Part shown: piece after piece, positions 28,602-36,498 of the stretch
Numbering within the stretch: the first letter of the stretch is position 1
How the letters are laid out: every line of letters starts with the position of its first letter
From: Rubrivivax gelatinosus IL144
Lineage (GTDB): Bacteria > Pseudomonadota > Gammaproteobacteria > Burkholderiales > Burkholderiaceae_C
Direction of reading: 5' to 3'
Length of the DNA stretch: 64,000 nucleotides
Assembly (NCBI RefSeq): GCF_000284255.1
Contig: NC_017075.1
Location: forward strand, 2,914,001-2,978,000
Made by a program: the position numbers and the translations under genes
Notes under the pieces: generated by a model
The model's input: the letters and a program-made list of their open reading frames with translations, nothing else
What the model was told of the DNA's origin: nothing
Databases searched by the model: none

Positions 28602-30376
28602 CAGAAGGCCTCCAGTTCGAGCGCGGTGACCGACTCGGCACCGTCGACGATCGCGTCGCGCAGCCCGCCGCAGCGCACCAGCAGGTGGTCGCCGTAGAAG
28701 CGTGCGGTGGCGATCTTGGCCTTCATGAACTCGGGGTCCTCGCCGGCGGCCAGGTGCTGTTCGGCGACGAGCAGCGCGCGCGCCATCTGCCAGCCCGCGA
28801 CCGCGGTGCCGGCCAGCATCAGGTAGGGCACGCTGCCGGAGAACACCGCGTTCGGATCGCTCTTCACCTTGGCGAGCACGAAGTCGACGACGTCCAGGAA
28901 GGCACGGCGCGCGGCGCCCAGGTGGCGCGCCATCGCCAAGGCCGCGGCGCTGCCGGACGCGTTCAGCTCGCCTTCGGTGGCCTCGATCTGCGCGGCGATC
29001 GCCCGCGCCGTGGCGCCGCCGTCGCGCGCCGTCTTGCGGCCCACCAGGTCGTTGGCCTGGATCGCCGTCGTGCCTTCGTAGATCGTCAGGATCTTGGCGT
29101 CGCGCAGGTGCTGGGCGGCGCCGGTCTCCTCGATGAAGCCCATGCCGCCGTGCACCTGCACGCCCAGGCTGGCGACGTCCAGGCTCATCTCGGTGGACAG
29201 CCCCTTCACCAGCGGCACCAGGAACTCGTAGAAGGCCTGGTTCTGCTTGCGCGCGGCTTCGTCCGGATGGGCGTGCGCGGCGTCGTAGGCGGCCGCGGCC
29301 ACCAGCGCCATCGCGCGGCAGCCTTCGGTGTGGGCGCGCATCGTCATCAGCATGCGGCGCACGTCGGGGTGGCGGATGATGGCCGAAGCCCCCGGCGTCG
29401 AGCCGTCGACCGGGCGGCTCTGCACGCGGTCGCGCGCATAGGCCACGGCCTGCTGGTAGGCGCGTTCGGCCAGCGCGATGCCCTGCACGCCGACGCCGAA
29501 ACGCGCGGCGTTCATCATGATGAACATGTACTCGAGGCCGCGGTTCTGCTCGCCGACGAGGTAACCGACAGCGCCCCCGTGGTCGCCGAACTGCAGCACC
29601 GCGGTCGGGCTGGCCTTGATGCCCAGCTTGTGCTCGATGCTGACGCAGTGCACGTCGTTGCGCGTGCCGTCGGCCAGCACCTTCGGGCAGACGAACAGCG
29701 AGATGCCCTTCACGCCTTCAGGCGCGCCGCTGACGCGTGCGAGCACGAGGTGGACGATGTTCTCGGCCATGTCGTGTTCGCCCCAGGTGATGAAGATCTT
29801 CGTGCCAAATAGCTTGTAGCTGCCGTCGCCCTGCGGCTCGGCACGCGTGCGCACCAGCGACAGGTCGCTGCCGGCCTGCGGCTCGGTCAGGTTCATCGTG
29901 CCGGTCCAGCGCCCCGAGATCAGGTTCGGGATGTAGGCCTGCTGCATCTCGTGGCCGCCGGCGGTCAGCAGCGCCTCGATGGCGCCGTCGCTCAGCAGCG
30001 GGCACAGCGCGAAGCTGATGCTGGCGCTGTTGACCATCTCGCCGCAGGCCGCACCGATCAGCTTGGGCAGGCCCTGGCCGCCGAACTCCACCGGGTGCTG
30101 CAGCCCCTGCCAGCCGCCTTCGGCGAACTGCTGGAACGCTTCCTTGAAACCCGGCGTGGCGCGCACGCGGCCGTCGGCGAACGAAGAAGGATCCAGGTCG
30201 CCGACGCGGTTCAGCGGCGCGACGACGTTCTCGTTGAACCGCGCGCATTCCTCCAGCACGGCGACGGCGGTGTCGAAGCCGGCGTCCTCGAATCCGGGCA
30301 GCGCGGCGACGGCGTCGAGGCCCGCGAGCTCCTTCATCACGAACAGCATGTCCTTGACCGGGGCACGGTACGTCAT
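28601..30376 (-). CDS. Acyl-CoA dehydrogenase with C-terminal extension domain
   Basis: FAD enzyme that makes trans-2-enoyl-CoA in fatty-acid beta-oxidation, passing electrons to ETF. The 591-residue product belongs to the long form of the family: MTYRAPVKDMLFVM at the start, the substrate/FAD motifs WTGTMNLTEPQAGSDLSLVR and IFITWGEHD, the C-terminal catalytic-domain motif VQVHGGMGFIEETGAAQHLR, then an extra 130-residue domain. I set the start at ATG 30376 because MTYRAPVKDM is conserved. It lies directly downstream of etfBA, its electron acceptor, behind a terminator that separates the two transcripts or attenuates read-through. Confidence 0.92.
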   Translation of the reverse strand: MTYRAPVKDMLFVMKELAGLDAVAALPGFEDAGFDTAVAVLEECARFNENVVAPLNRVGDLDPSSFADGRVRATPGFKEAFQQFAEGGWQGLQHPVEFGGQGLPKLIGAACGEMVNSASISFALCPLLSDGAIEALLTAGGHEMQQAYIPNLISGRWTGTMNLTEPQAGSDLSLVRTRAEPQGDGSYKLFGTKIFITWGEHDMAENIVHLVLARVSGAPEGVKGISLFVCPKVLADGTRNDVHCVSIEHKLGIKASPTAVLQFGDHGGAVGYLVGEQNRGLEYMFIMMNAARFGVGVQGIALAERAYQQAVAYARDRVQSRPVDGSTPGASAIIRHPDVRRMLMTMRAHTEGCRAMALVAAAAYDAAHAHPDEAARKQNQAFYEFLVPLVKGLSTEMSLDVASLGVQVHGGMGFIEETGAAQHLRDAKILTIYEGTTAIQANDLVGRKTARDGGATARAIAAQIEATEGELNASGSAAALAMARHLGAARRAFLDVVDFVLAKVKSDPNAVFSGSVPYLMLAGTAVAGWQMARALLVAEQHLAAGEDPEFMKAKIATARFYGDHLLVRCGGLRDAIVDGAESVTALELEAF

Positions 30377-30395
30377 GGTTCTTGTCTCCAGATGG

Positions 30396-30420
30396 AAAAA
30401 AGGCGCCACGGAGGGCGCCT
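30396..30420 (-). terminator. Rho-independent terminator after etfA
   Basis: Minus-strand stem AGGCGCC/GGCGCCT with a 6-base loop followed by TTTTTT. It lies between etfA and the acyl-CoA dehydrogenase gene, only 20 bases before the latter's start, so the dehydrogenase depends on read-through or on a promoter in the hairpin region. Confidence 0.85.
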
Positions 30421-30437
30421 CGGGGTCTTGTTTTTCT

Positions 30438-31370
30438 TCAGAGCGCGGCGACCAGCTCCGGCACCGCGGCGAACAGGTCCGCCTCCAGGCCGTAGTCGGC
30501 GACGCTGAAGATCGGGGCCTCGGGATCCTTGTTGATCGCGACGATGACCTTGCTGTCCTTCATGCCCGCCAGATGCTGGATCGCGCCGCTGATGCCGGCG
30601 GCGATGTAGAGCTGCGGCGCGACGATCTTGCCGGTCTGGCCGACCTGCCAGTCGTTGGGCGCGTAGCCGGCGTCGACCGCGGCGCGGCTGGCGCCGAGTG
30701 CGGCGCCCAGCTTGTCGGCCAGCGGCGTCAGCACCTCGTTGAACTTGTCGCTGGAACCCAGCGCGCGGCCGCCGGAGACGATGATCTTGGCAGCGGTCAG
30801 CTCGGGCCGGTCGCTGGTGGCGAGTTCCGAGCCGACGAAGACCGACAGGCCCGAGTCGGCGACTGCCGGGATGGCATCGACCGAGGCCGAGCCGCCGCTG
30901 GCCGCCGCGGCGTCGAAGCCGGTCGTGCGCACGGTGATGACCTTGATCGCGTCGGCGCTCTGCACCGTGGCGATGGCGTTGCCGGCGTAGATCGGGCGCT
31001 CGAAGGTGTCGGCCGAGACGATCTTCGTCGCGTCGCTGATCTGGGCGACGTCCAGCAGCGCGGCCACGCGCGGGGCGACGTTCTTGCCGCCGGCCGTCGA
31101 GGGGAACAGCACGTGGCTGTAGTCCTTGGCGATGGCGACGACCTGGGCGGCGAGGTTCTCGGCCAGGCCGTGGGCCAGCGCCGCGCCGTCGGCGTGCAGG
31201 ACCTTGGCGACACCGGCGATCTGCGCCGCGGCCTGGGCGGCGCCGCCGGCGTTCTCGCCGGCGACCAGCAGGTGCACGTCGCCGCCGCAGGCCAGCGCCG
31301 CGGTGACGGTGTTCAGGGTCGCGCCCTTGACGGTCGCGTTGTCGTGTTCGGCAATGACGAGGACAGCCAT
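30438..31370 (-). CDS. etfA: Electron transfer flavoprotein, alpha subunit
   Basis: FAD-binding subunit of ETF, which moves electrons from acyl-CoA dehydrogenases to ETF-ubiquinone oxidoreductase. The 310-residue product has the N-terminal domain [20 protein letters not shown] and the C-terminal FAD domain: [59 protein letters not shown] and ending [11 protein letters not shown]. It starts one base after the etfB stop, so the two subunits are made together. Confidence 0.97.
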   Translation of the reverse strand: MAVLVIAEHDNATVKGATLNTVTAALACGGDVHLLVAGENAGGAAQAAAQIAGVAKVLHADGAALAHGLAENLAAQVVAIAKDYSHVLFPSTAGGKNVAPRVAALLDVAQISDATKIVSADTFERPIYAGNAIATVQSADAIKVITVRTTGFDAAAASGGSASVDAIPAVADSGLSVFVGSELATSDRPELTAAKIIVSGGRALGSSDKFNEVLTPLADKLGAALGASRAAVDAGYAPNDWQVGQTGKIVAPQLYIAAGISGAIQHLAGMKDSKVIVAINKDPEAPIFSVADYGLEADLFAAVPELVAAL

Positions 31371-31371
31371 C

Positions 31372-32121
31372 TCAGATCACCTTCGCTTCGTTCTTCAGCT
31401 TCGAGACCAGGGTCGCCACATCGGGCACCTTGACGCCGGCGCCGCGCTTGGGCGGCTCGCTGACCTTCAGCGTCTTCAGCCGCGGCGTCACGTCGACGCC
31501 CAGGTCGGCCGGCTTGACGACCTCCAGCGGCTTCTTCTTGGCCTTCATGATGTTGGGCAGCGTGACGTAGCGCGGCTCGTTCAGGCGCAGGTCGGCGGTG
31601 ACGACGGCCGGCAGCTTGAGGTCCACGGTCTCGGCGCCGCCGTCGACTTCGCGCGTGACCTTGGCACGGCCGTCGGCGATCTCGATCTTGCTGGCGAAGG
31701 CGCCCTGCGCCAGGCCGGCGAGCGCGGCCAGCATCTGGCCGGTCTGGTTGGCGTCGTCGTCGATCGCCTGCTTGCCGACGATGACGAGGCCCGGCTGCTC
31801 CTTGTCGACCAGCGCCTTCAGCAGCTTGGCGACGGCCAGCGGCTGCAGTTCCTCGGTGGTCTCGACGAGGATCGCGCGGTCGGCGCCGATCGCCATCGCG
31901 GTGCGCAGCGTCTCCTGGCACTGCGTGACGCCGCAGGACACGGCGACGATCTCGGTCGCGACGCCCTTCTCCTTGAGCCGCACCGCCTCTTCGACGGCGA
32001 TCTCGTCGAAGGGGTTCATGCTCATCTTGACGTTGGCGATGTCGACCCCGGTGCCGTCGCTCTTCACGCGGACCTTGACGTTGTAATCGACCACCCGCTT
32101 GACGGGGACCAGCACCTTCAT
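31372..32121 (-). CDS. etfB: Electron transfer flavoprotein, beta subunit
   Basis: AMP-binding subunit of ETF. The 249-residue product begins [19 protein letters not shown] and shows [20 protein letters not shown] and the family pattern [20 protein letters not shown] near residue 120-140. The ATG at 32121 follows an AGGAG Shine-Dalgarno. Its promoter region holds two palindromes (32170-32201 and 32209-32220) and a TAGAAT -10 (32161-32166), so expression is probably regulated by a fatty-acid-responsive repressor. Confidence 0.97.
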   Translation of the reverse strand: MKVLVPVKRVVDYNVKVRVKSDGTGVDIANVKMSMNPFDEIAVEEAVRLKEKGVATEIVAVSCGVTQCQETLRTAMAIGADRAILVETTEELQPLAVAKLLKALVDKEQPGLVIVGKQAIDDDANQTGQMLAALAGLAQGAFASKIEIADGRAKVTREVDGGAETVDLKLPAVVTADLRLNEPRYVTLPNIMKAKKKPLEVVKPADLGVDVTPRLKTLKVSEPPKRGAGVKVPDVATLVSKLKNEAKVI

Positions 32122-32160
32122 GCCTCAGCTCCTGGGAGTTGACGTTGACGTTACCCGACG

Positions 32161-32166
32161 ATTCTA
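32161..32166 (-). promoter_or_regulatory. -10 element of etfBA
   Basis: TAGAAT on the minus strand, 40 bases before etfB. The -35 region would fall inside the 32-base inverted repeat immediately upstream. Confidence 0.5.
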
Positions 32167-32169
32167 GTG

Positions 32170-32201
32170 GGGGGTTCCGAAGCCCCTGAGGCGGAACCCC
32201 C
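32170..32201. repeat. Inverted repeat in the etfBA promoter
   Basis: Arms GGGGGTTCCG and CGGAACCCCC, perfect over 10 bases with a 12-base centre. It covers the position expected for the -35 element of etfB. No T-run follows on either strand, so it is more likely an operator than a terminator. Confidence 0.5.
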
Positions 32202-32208
32202 AGAAATC

Positions 32209-32220
32209 GAACGATCGTTC
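32209..32220. promoter_or_regulatory. Candidate TetR-type operator upstream of etfBA
   Basis: Perfect 12-base palindrome GAACGATCGTTC, 88 bases before etfB. Fatty-acid-responsive TetR repressors of Betaproteobacteria control etfBA and acyl-CoA dehydrogenase genes through palindromes of this style; the match to a particular regulator is my inference. No TetR gene is in the window. Confidence 0.55.
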
Positions 32221-32285
32221 TATTTTGGGCGAACCCCATCAGGGTGAACACTAGGATTCCCCCTGCCCCGAGGGCGCAGCCGGAT

Positions 32286-33581
32286 TCAGGACCGCGTAAA
32301 CGCCTGAGGGTAATGGCGGTCGTACCAGCCGCGTGCGCCCTCGTGATCCTGGCGAAGGAAGAGTGCCAGCCCGGGCACCGCCATCAGCAGCAGCCCGCTG
32401 GCCGCGAAACCCGCGCCCAGCAGCAGGTAGCCGGTCGGCACGGTGGCCACGCCCAGCAGCGCGCCGCCGAGCGCCGGCGCCAGCGCCGCGGCGAGGTGGG
32501 CGATCGCCAGGTGCGCGGAGCTCATCCGCGAGCGGTAGTCGTCGGGCATCGCCAGCATGCGGTGCGTCTGGCCGACGAGTTGCGTCACCGCCAGCGCCAG
32601 GCCGATGACGGCGAACAGCGCGACCAGCCCCGGCGCCCAGCGGACCAGGCCGATGCCGGCGATCGCCACCGCGCAAGCCTGCACCGCGACAGCCAGCGCG
32701 CGTACCCGCCCGACTCGCTCGATCAGCGCCGGCGCCAGCCCGGCGACGCCGGCCAGCAGCCCCAGCGACATCGCCGCGCTGCAGGCGCCGAACCAGGCCG
32801 CCGACAGCCCCAGCCCCTGGATGCGCAGCGGCAGCAGCAGCCCGGTGGCCGGCAGCAGGCACATCATCATCAAGGCGCCGACCAGCGTCCACCAGCGGTC
32901 CAGCCGCACGCGCCACTTGGCGCGCAGGCCATCGGCCATCTCGTCGAACCAGCCGCGCCGTGCAGTGGTTTCCGCCGGGCGCTGCGCCGAGCCGACGCGC
33001 CAGGCGGCGAGCGTCGCGAGCCCGAACAGCAACAGGCTCATGACCATGGCGGCGCGCAACCCGGCGCCGGCCAGCACGACGCCGCACAGCCCAGGGCCGA
33101 GCATCCCGCCCAAGGCCTGGGCACCGCGGCGCAGGCGCAGCGCGGTCGGCAGGTCCGCCGGCGGCAGCAGCTCGGGCAGGACGCTGGCCTCGGCCGGCCA
33201 GAGCAGCGCCGTCGCCGCCACCGACAGCAGGCTGCAGGCGCAGATCAGCCGCAGGTCGTAGACGCCGGCCGCGCACAGCAGCGTGAGGCCCAGCGCGTCC
33301 AGCACCAGCGCCAGCTTGCCGACGCGGATCAGCTGGCGCTTGGGCCAGCGGTCGCCGGCCGGCGACAGCAGCGGCGTCGCCAGCAGCGCGGCGAAGGCGG
33401 TGATCGCGCCGTAGCGCGCCAGCGCCTCGGCGCCGCCTTCGCGGCTGATCCACCAGGCCAGCGCCAGGTGCATGGCCGCGGCGGCGAGCAGCCCGAAAAG
33501 CTCGCCCAGCATCAGCCGGCGCACCGGCACCGGAATCGAGCGCCAGGCGGCGGGCAGGGTCGGGAGCAGGCCTTGGGTCAT
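32286..33581 (-). CDS. MFS transporter
   Basis: Major facilitator with about 12 hydrophobic segments in 431 residues, for example LFGLLAAAAMHLALAWWIS, LALVLDALGLTLLCAAGVY and LGGMLGPGLCGVVLAGAGL. The conserved loop motif between helices 2 and 3 appears as SPAGDRWPKRQLIRVGK, and the loop between helices 6 and 7 is charged (RPAETTARRGWFDEMADGL). The substrate cannot be read from the sequence; the fold is close to the small MFS drug exporters. The ATG is at 33581. The gene is divergent from the MocR regulator gene, 142 bases away, which most likely controls it. Confidence 0.82.
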   Translation of the reverse strand: MTQGLLPTLPAAWRSIPVPVRRLMLGELFGLLAAAAMHLALAWWISREGGAEALARYGAITAFAALLATPLLSPAGDRWPKRQLIRVGKLALVLDALGLTLLCAAGVYDLRLICACSLLSVAATALLWPAEASVLPELLPPADLPTALRLRRGAQALGGMLGPGLCGVVLAGAGLRAAMVMSLLLFGLATLAAWRVGSAQRPAETTARRGWFDEMADGLRAKWRVRLDRWWTLVGALMMMCLLPATGLLLPLRIQGLGLSAAWFGACSAAMSLGLLAGVAGLAPALIERVGRVRALAVAVQACAVAIAGIGLVRWAPGLVALFAVIGLALAVTQLVGQTHRMLAMPDDYRSRMSSAHLAIAHLAAALAPALGGALLGVATVPTGYLLLGAGFAASGLLLMAVPGLALFLRQDHEGARGWYDRHYPQAFTRS

Positions 33582-33654
33582 GGCGCCGCACTCTAGGCAG
33601 CGTAGCCGCGACGCGTTAGCCACAACACCGCCCTGCGAGGCGGTGTGCAGCGGC

Positions 33655-33690
33655 CTCTGTATCGACCCACCGGCCGGCTCTCTGTATCGA
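33655..33690. repeat. Direct repeat CTCTGTATCGA in the MFS/MocR divergent region
   Basis: Two copies of CTCTGTATCGA start at 33655 and 33680, 25 bases apart, in the 142-base space between the MFS and MocR genes. MocR regulators such as PdxR and GabR bind direct repeats in their divergent promoters, so this is a candidate operator. A partial third copy (GTATCG, 33711-33716) overlaps the putative MocR -10. Confidence 0.55.
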
Positions 33691-33723
33691 TCCAGGAACG
33701 CCGCGCCGGCGTATCGTCGCCCC

Positions 33724-35118
33724 ATGTCCGAACGCCCCACCCGCTACCGCCGTCTGGCCGAAGACCTGGCGCGGGCGCTGCACGAAGGGCGCTACCCGCC
33801 GGGCTCGCAGCTGCCTTCGGTGCGCCAGCTGTGCAACGAGTACGGCGCCAGCCTGGCGACGGTGACGCACGCGCTGCACGAGCTGGAGGACGCCGGGCTC
33901 GTCGAGGCCCGTGCGCGACGCGGCCACTTCGTGCGCGGCGCGGTGCGCGCGCCGCTGCCGCCGACCGGACAGGCGCTGGAACTCGAAGGCCGGCGCAAAC
34001 GCCTGATCGAGCTGGCGACGACGCGGCCCGACAGCCTGTCGCTGAGCCATCTGGCGCTGCCGGCGGCGCTGCTGCCGCTGGCCGCGCTGCAGCGCCATCT
34101 GCAGCAGGCGCTGGCCGCCGACCGCTCGCTGCTGGCGATCGGCAGCGTCTACGGCAGTAACGCGCTGCGCCAGGCACTGGCGCACCGCATGCTGCGCGCC
34201 GGCTGCGCCGTCGATGCCGAGGACATCATCGTCACGCACGGCGAAGGCGAGGCGCTGGAGCTCAGCCTGCGGCTGCTGACGCGCCCCGGCGACACCGTCG
34301 CCCTGCCCGAGCCGGCGTCGCCACGCACGCTGGAGCTGGTCGCCAGCCTGGGGCTCAAGCCCCTGCCCATCCCGGCGCCGCAGGACGGCGGCTTCTCGGT
34401 GCCGGCACTGGCCTTCGCGCTGCAGCACCACGACGTGCGCTGCTGCGTCGTCGATCCGAGCTTCGACAGCGTGCGCGGCAGCCGCATGCCCGACGCGGCG
34501 CGCGAGCAGCTCGCCGCACTGCTGCGCGAGCACCGCCTGCCGCTGATCGAGTGCGAGCTGATGGGCGAGCTGCAGCGCAGCGGCGAGCGCCCGCGCCCGG
34601 TCAAGGCCTGGGACGACGACGACCGCGTGCTGTACTGCGCCAGCCTGGCCTGCGTCACCGGCGCCGGCTTCAGCGTCGGCTGGGTGGCCAGCCGACGCCA
34701 CCGGCTGCAGCTGCGCGCCGCACGCGCGGTGCACGGCGAGCTGCTGTCGCCGCTGACCGACGCCGCACTCGCCGGCTTCCTGGCCGACCGCGCCTACGAG
34801 ACGCATCTGCGTCGCCTGCGGCGCACGCTGGCGGCGCAGACCGAGGCCTGGGTCGAGGCCGCACGCCGCTGGCTGCCGCCGGGCACGCGCGTCACGCCGG
34901 GCGAAGGCGGCTACGTGATCTGGGTCGAGCTGCCGCCGGGTGTCGACAGCGCCGCGCTGCTGCCGCGACTGCGCGAACGCGGCTACGGCTTCGTGCCGGG
35001 GGCGGCCTTCGGCAGCAGCGCCGCGCTCGCCCGCGGGCTGCGGCTGAGCGCCGCCCACCCGCTGGACGCGCAGCGCGAGGAAGGCCTGCGCCAGCTCGGC
35101 GAGCTGCTGCGCGGCTGA
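33724..35118 (+). CDS. MocR-type GntR regulator lacking the PLP lysine
   Basis: Fusion of an N-terminal GntR winged helix (1-75, YPPGSQLPSVRQLCNEYGAS) and a fold-type I aminotransferase-like domain, closest to the YdcR type. The 464-residue length is normal. The cofactor site is degenerate. The usual S-F-S-K segment reads ASLACVTGAGFSVGW, so Cys310 takes the place of the Schiff-base Lys. The usual LIEDD-I-YGD segment reads LIECELMGEL, so the Asp and Tyr that hold PLP are replaced by Cys277 and Met280. The C-terminus GGYVIWVELPPGVDSAALLP is intact. It probably regulates the divergent MFS gene without binding PLP as a Schiff base. Confidence 0.87.
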   Translation: MSERPTRYRRLAEDLARALHEGRYPPGSQLPSVRQLCNEYGASLATVTHALHELEDAGLVEARARRGHFVRGAVRAPLPPTGQALELEGRRKRLIELATTRPDSLSLSHLALPAALLPLAALQRHLQQALAADRSLLAIGSVYGSNALRQALAHRMLRAGCAVDAEDIIVTHGEGEALELSLRLLTRPGDTVALPEPASPRTLELVASLGLKPLPIPAPQDGGFSVPALAFALQHHDVRCCVVDPSFDSVRGSRMPDAAREQLAALLREHRLPLIECELMGELQRSGERPRPVKAWDDDDRVLYCASLACVTGAGFSVGWVASRRHRLQLRAARAVHGELLSPLTDAALAGFLADRAYETHLRRLRRTLAAQTEAWVEAARRWLPPGTRVTPGEGGYVIWVELPPGVDSAALLPRLRERGYGFVPGAAFGSSAALARGLRLSAAHPLDAQREEGLRQLGELLRG

Positions 35119-35200
35119 GCGGCGGTGACGCCGCGTGACACCGGCGGCGGCCTCGCCGGCCGCCACCCCGCGCCGCGCCTGGGATCGCCGCGCCGCGGCA

Positions 35201-35218
35201 TGTGAAGCGCGCTTCACA
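35201..35218. promoter_or_regulatory. Perfect 18-base palindrome upstream of macA
   Basis: TGTGAAGCGCGCTTCACA, symmetric over all 18 bases, in the 166-base gap between the MocR gene and macA and 67 bases before the macA start. It looks like an operator for a dimeric repressor. The half-site TGTGA resembles CRP, but the 8-base centre is two bases too long for a CRP site. Confidence 0.6.
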
Positions 35219-35284
35219 CGACGGCAAACAGGCGCTGGCGCCGGGCCGCCAGAGTCGGCAGCCGGACCCGCTACCCGCCTGCCG

Positions 35285-36496
35285 ATGACTCCCACGACCG
35301 CCCGCCGGCTGCGCTACGGCGCCGCCGGCCTGGCGCTGCTGCTCGCCGCCGTCGCGGTGCAGCGCCTCGTCTTCTCCCGCCCCGAACCGCCGGCGCTGAT
35401 CACCGCGCCGGCGACGCGTGCCGACCTGCAGGACACGGTGCTCGCCAACGGCACGCTGCAGGCCTTCAAGCAGGTCAGCGTCGGGGCCCAGGTCTCGGGC
35501 CAGGTCAAGTCGCTGAAGGTGGCGCTGGGCGACGAGGTGAAGAAGGGCCAGCTGGTCGCCGAGATCGACTCGATGACGCAGCAGAACACGCTGCGCAACG
35601 CCCGCGCCGCGCTGGTCAGCGTGCAGGCGCAGCTGCGCTCGGCGCAGGCGACGCTGGCCCAGGCCCGGCGCACGCTGGCACGCCAGCAGCAGATGCGCCA
35701 CAGCGAGGCCAGCGCGCCGGCCGACCTGGAGTCGGCGCAGGAAGCCGTCGAGGTCGCCGAAGCCAACGTCGTCGCGCTGCAGGCGCAGCTGGAGCAGGCC
35801 CGCATCAGCGTCGACACCGCCGAGGTCAACCTCGGCTACACGCGCATCAGCTCGCCGATCGACGGCCAGGTCGTGGCCATCGTCACCGAGGAAGGCACGA
35901 CGGTGAACGCCAACCAGTCGACGCCGACGATCCTGATCGTCGCCCAGGTCGACACGATGACCGTCAAGGCCTCGATCTCCGAGGCCGACGTCACCAGCGT
36001 CAAGCCGGGGCAGAAGGCCTGGTTCACGATCCTCGGCGAGCCGCGCCGGCGCTTCGAGGCCAGGCTGCGCAGCGTCGAGCCGGCGACCGACAGCATCAGC
36101 TCGACGTCGACTTCGACCAGCAGCAGCTCGAGCACGTCGACGACCAGCGCCACCGCCATCTACTACAACGCCAAGTTCGAGGTCCCCAACCCCGACCGGC
36201 TGCTGCGCATCTCGATGACCGCCGAGGTGCACGTCGTGCGCGGCGAAGCCAAGGGCGCACTGACGATCCCCGTCGGCGCGCTGGGCGCGCGCCAGGACGA
36301 CGGCCGCACGACGGTGCAGGTGCTCGGCCCCGACGGCCAGCCGCAGCCGCGCGCGGTGCGCATCGGCCTGAACAACAACGTCGCCGCCCAGGTGCTCGAC
36401 GGGCTGAAGGAAGGCGAGCGCGTGGTGCTCGGCAACGCCGCCTCGCCGACGGCGTCCACCAGCGGCCGGCGCATGGGCCCGCCGCCGATGTTCTGA
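35285..36496 (+). CDS. macA: MacA-type periplasmic adaptor subunit
   Basis: Membrane fusion protein that links MacB to the outer membrane channel. The 403-residue product has an N-terminal membrane anchor ([20 protein letters not shown]), the biotinyl-lipoyl half motif [20 protein letters not shown], a helical hairpin (about 100-180) and beta-barrel domains with [21 protein letters not shown] Ser/Thr-only run lies at about 268-292, inserted in the beta-barrel domain; many MacA proteins have a shorter flexible loop there. It heads a macA-macB-outer membrane factor operon with 2 bases to macB. Confidence 0.9.
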   Translation: MTPTTARRLRYGAAGLALLLAAVAVQRLVFSRPEPPALITAPATRADLQDTVLANGTLQAFKQVSVGAQVSGQVKSLKVALGDEVKKGQLVAEIDSMTQQNTLRNARAALVSVQAQLRSAQATLAQARRTLARQQQMRHSEASAPADLESAQEAVEVAEANVVALQAQLEQARISVDTAEVNLGYTRISSPIDGQVVAIVTEEGTTVNANQSTPTILIVAQVDTMTVKASISEADVTSVKPGQKAWFTILGEPRRRFEARLRSVEPATDSISSTSTSTSSSSSTSTTSATAIYYNAKFEVPNPDRLLRISMTAEVHVVRGEAKGALTIPVGALGARQDDGRTTVQVLGPDGQPQPRAVRIGLNNNVAAQVLDGLKEGERVVLGNAASPTASTSGRRMGPPPMF

Positions 36497-36498
36497 CG

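Noticed and set aside
32170..32201. Rho-independent terminator of the MFS gene
   Set aside because: No T-run on either side, and it sits at the -35 position of etfB, so an operator is more likely.
35201..35218. CRP/FNR site (TGTGA and TCACA half-sites)
   Set aside because: The centre between half-sites is 8 bases, while CRP needs 6.
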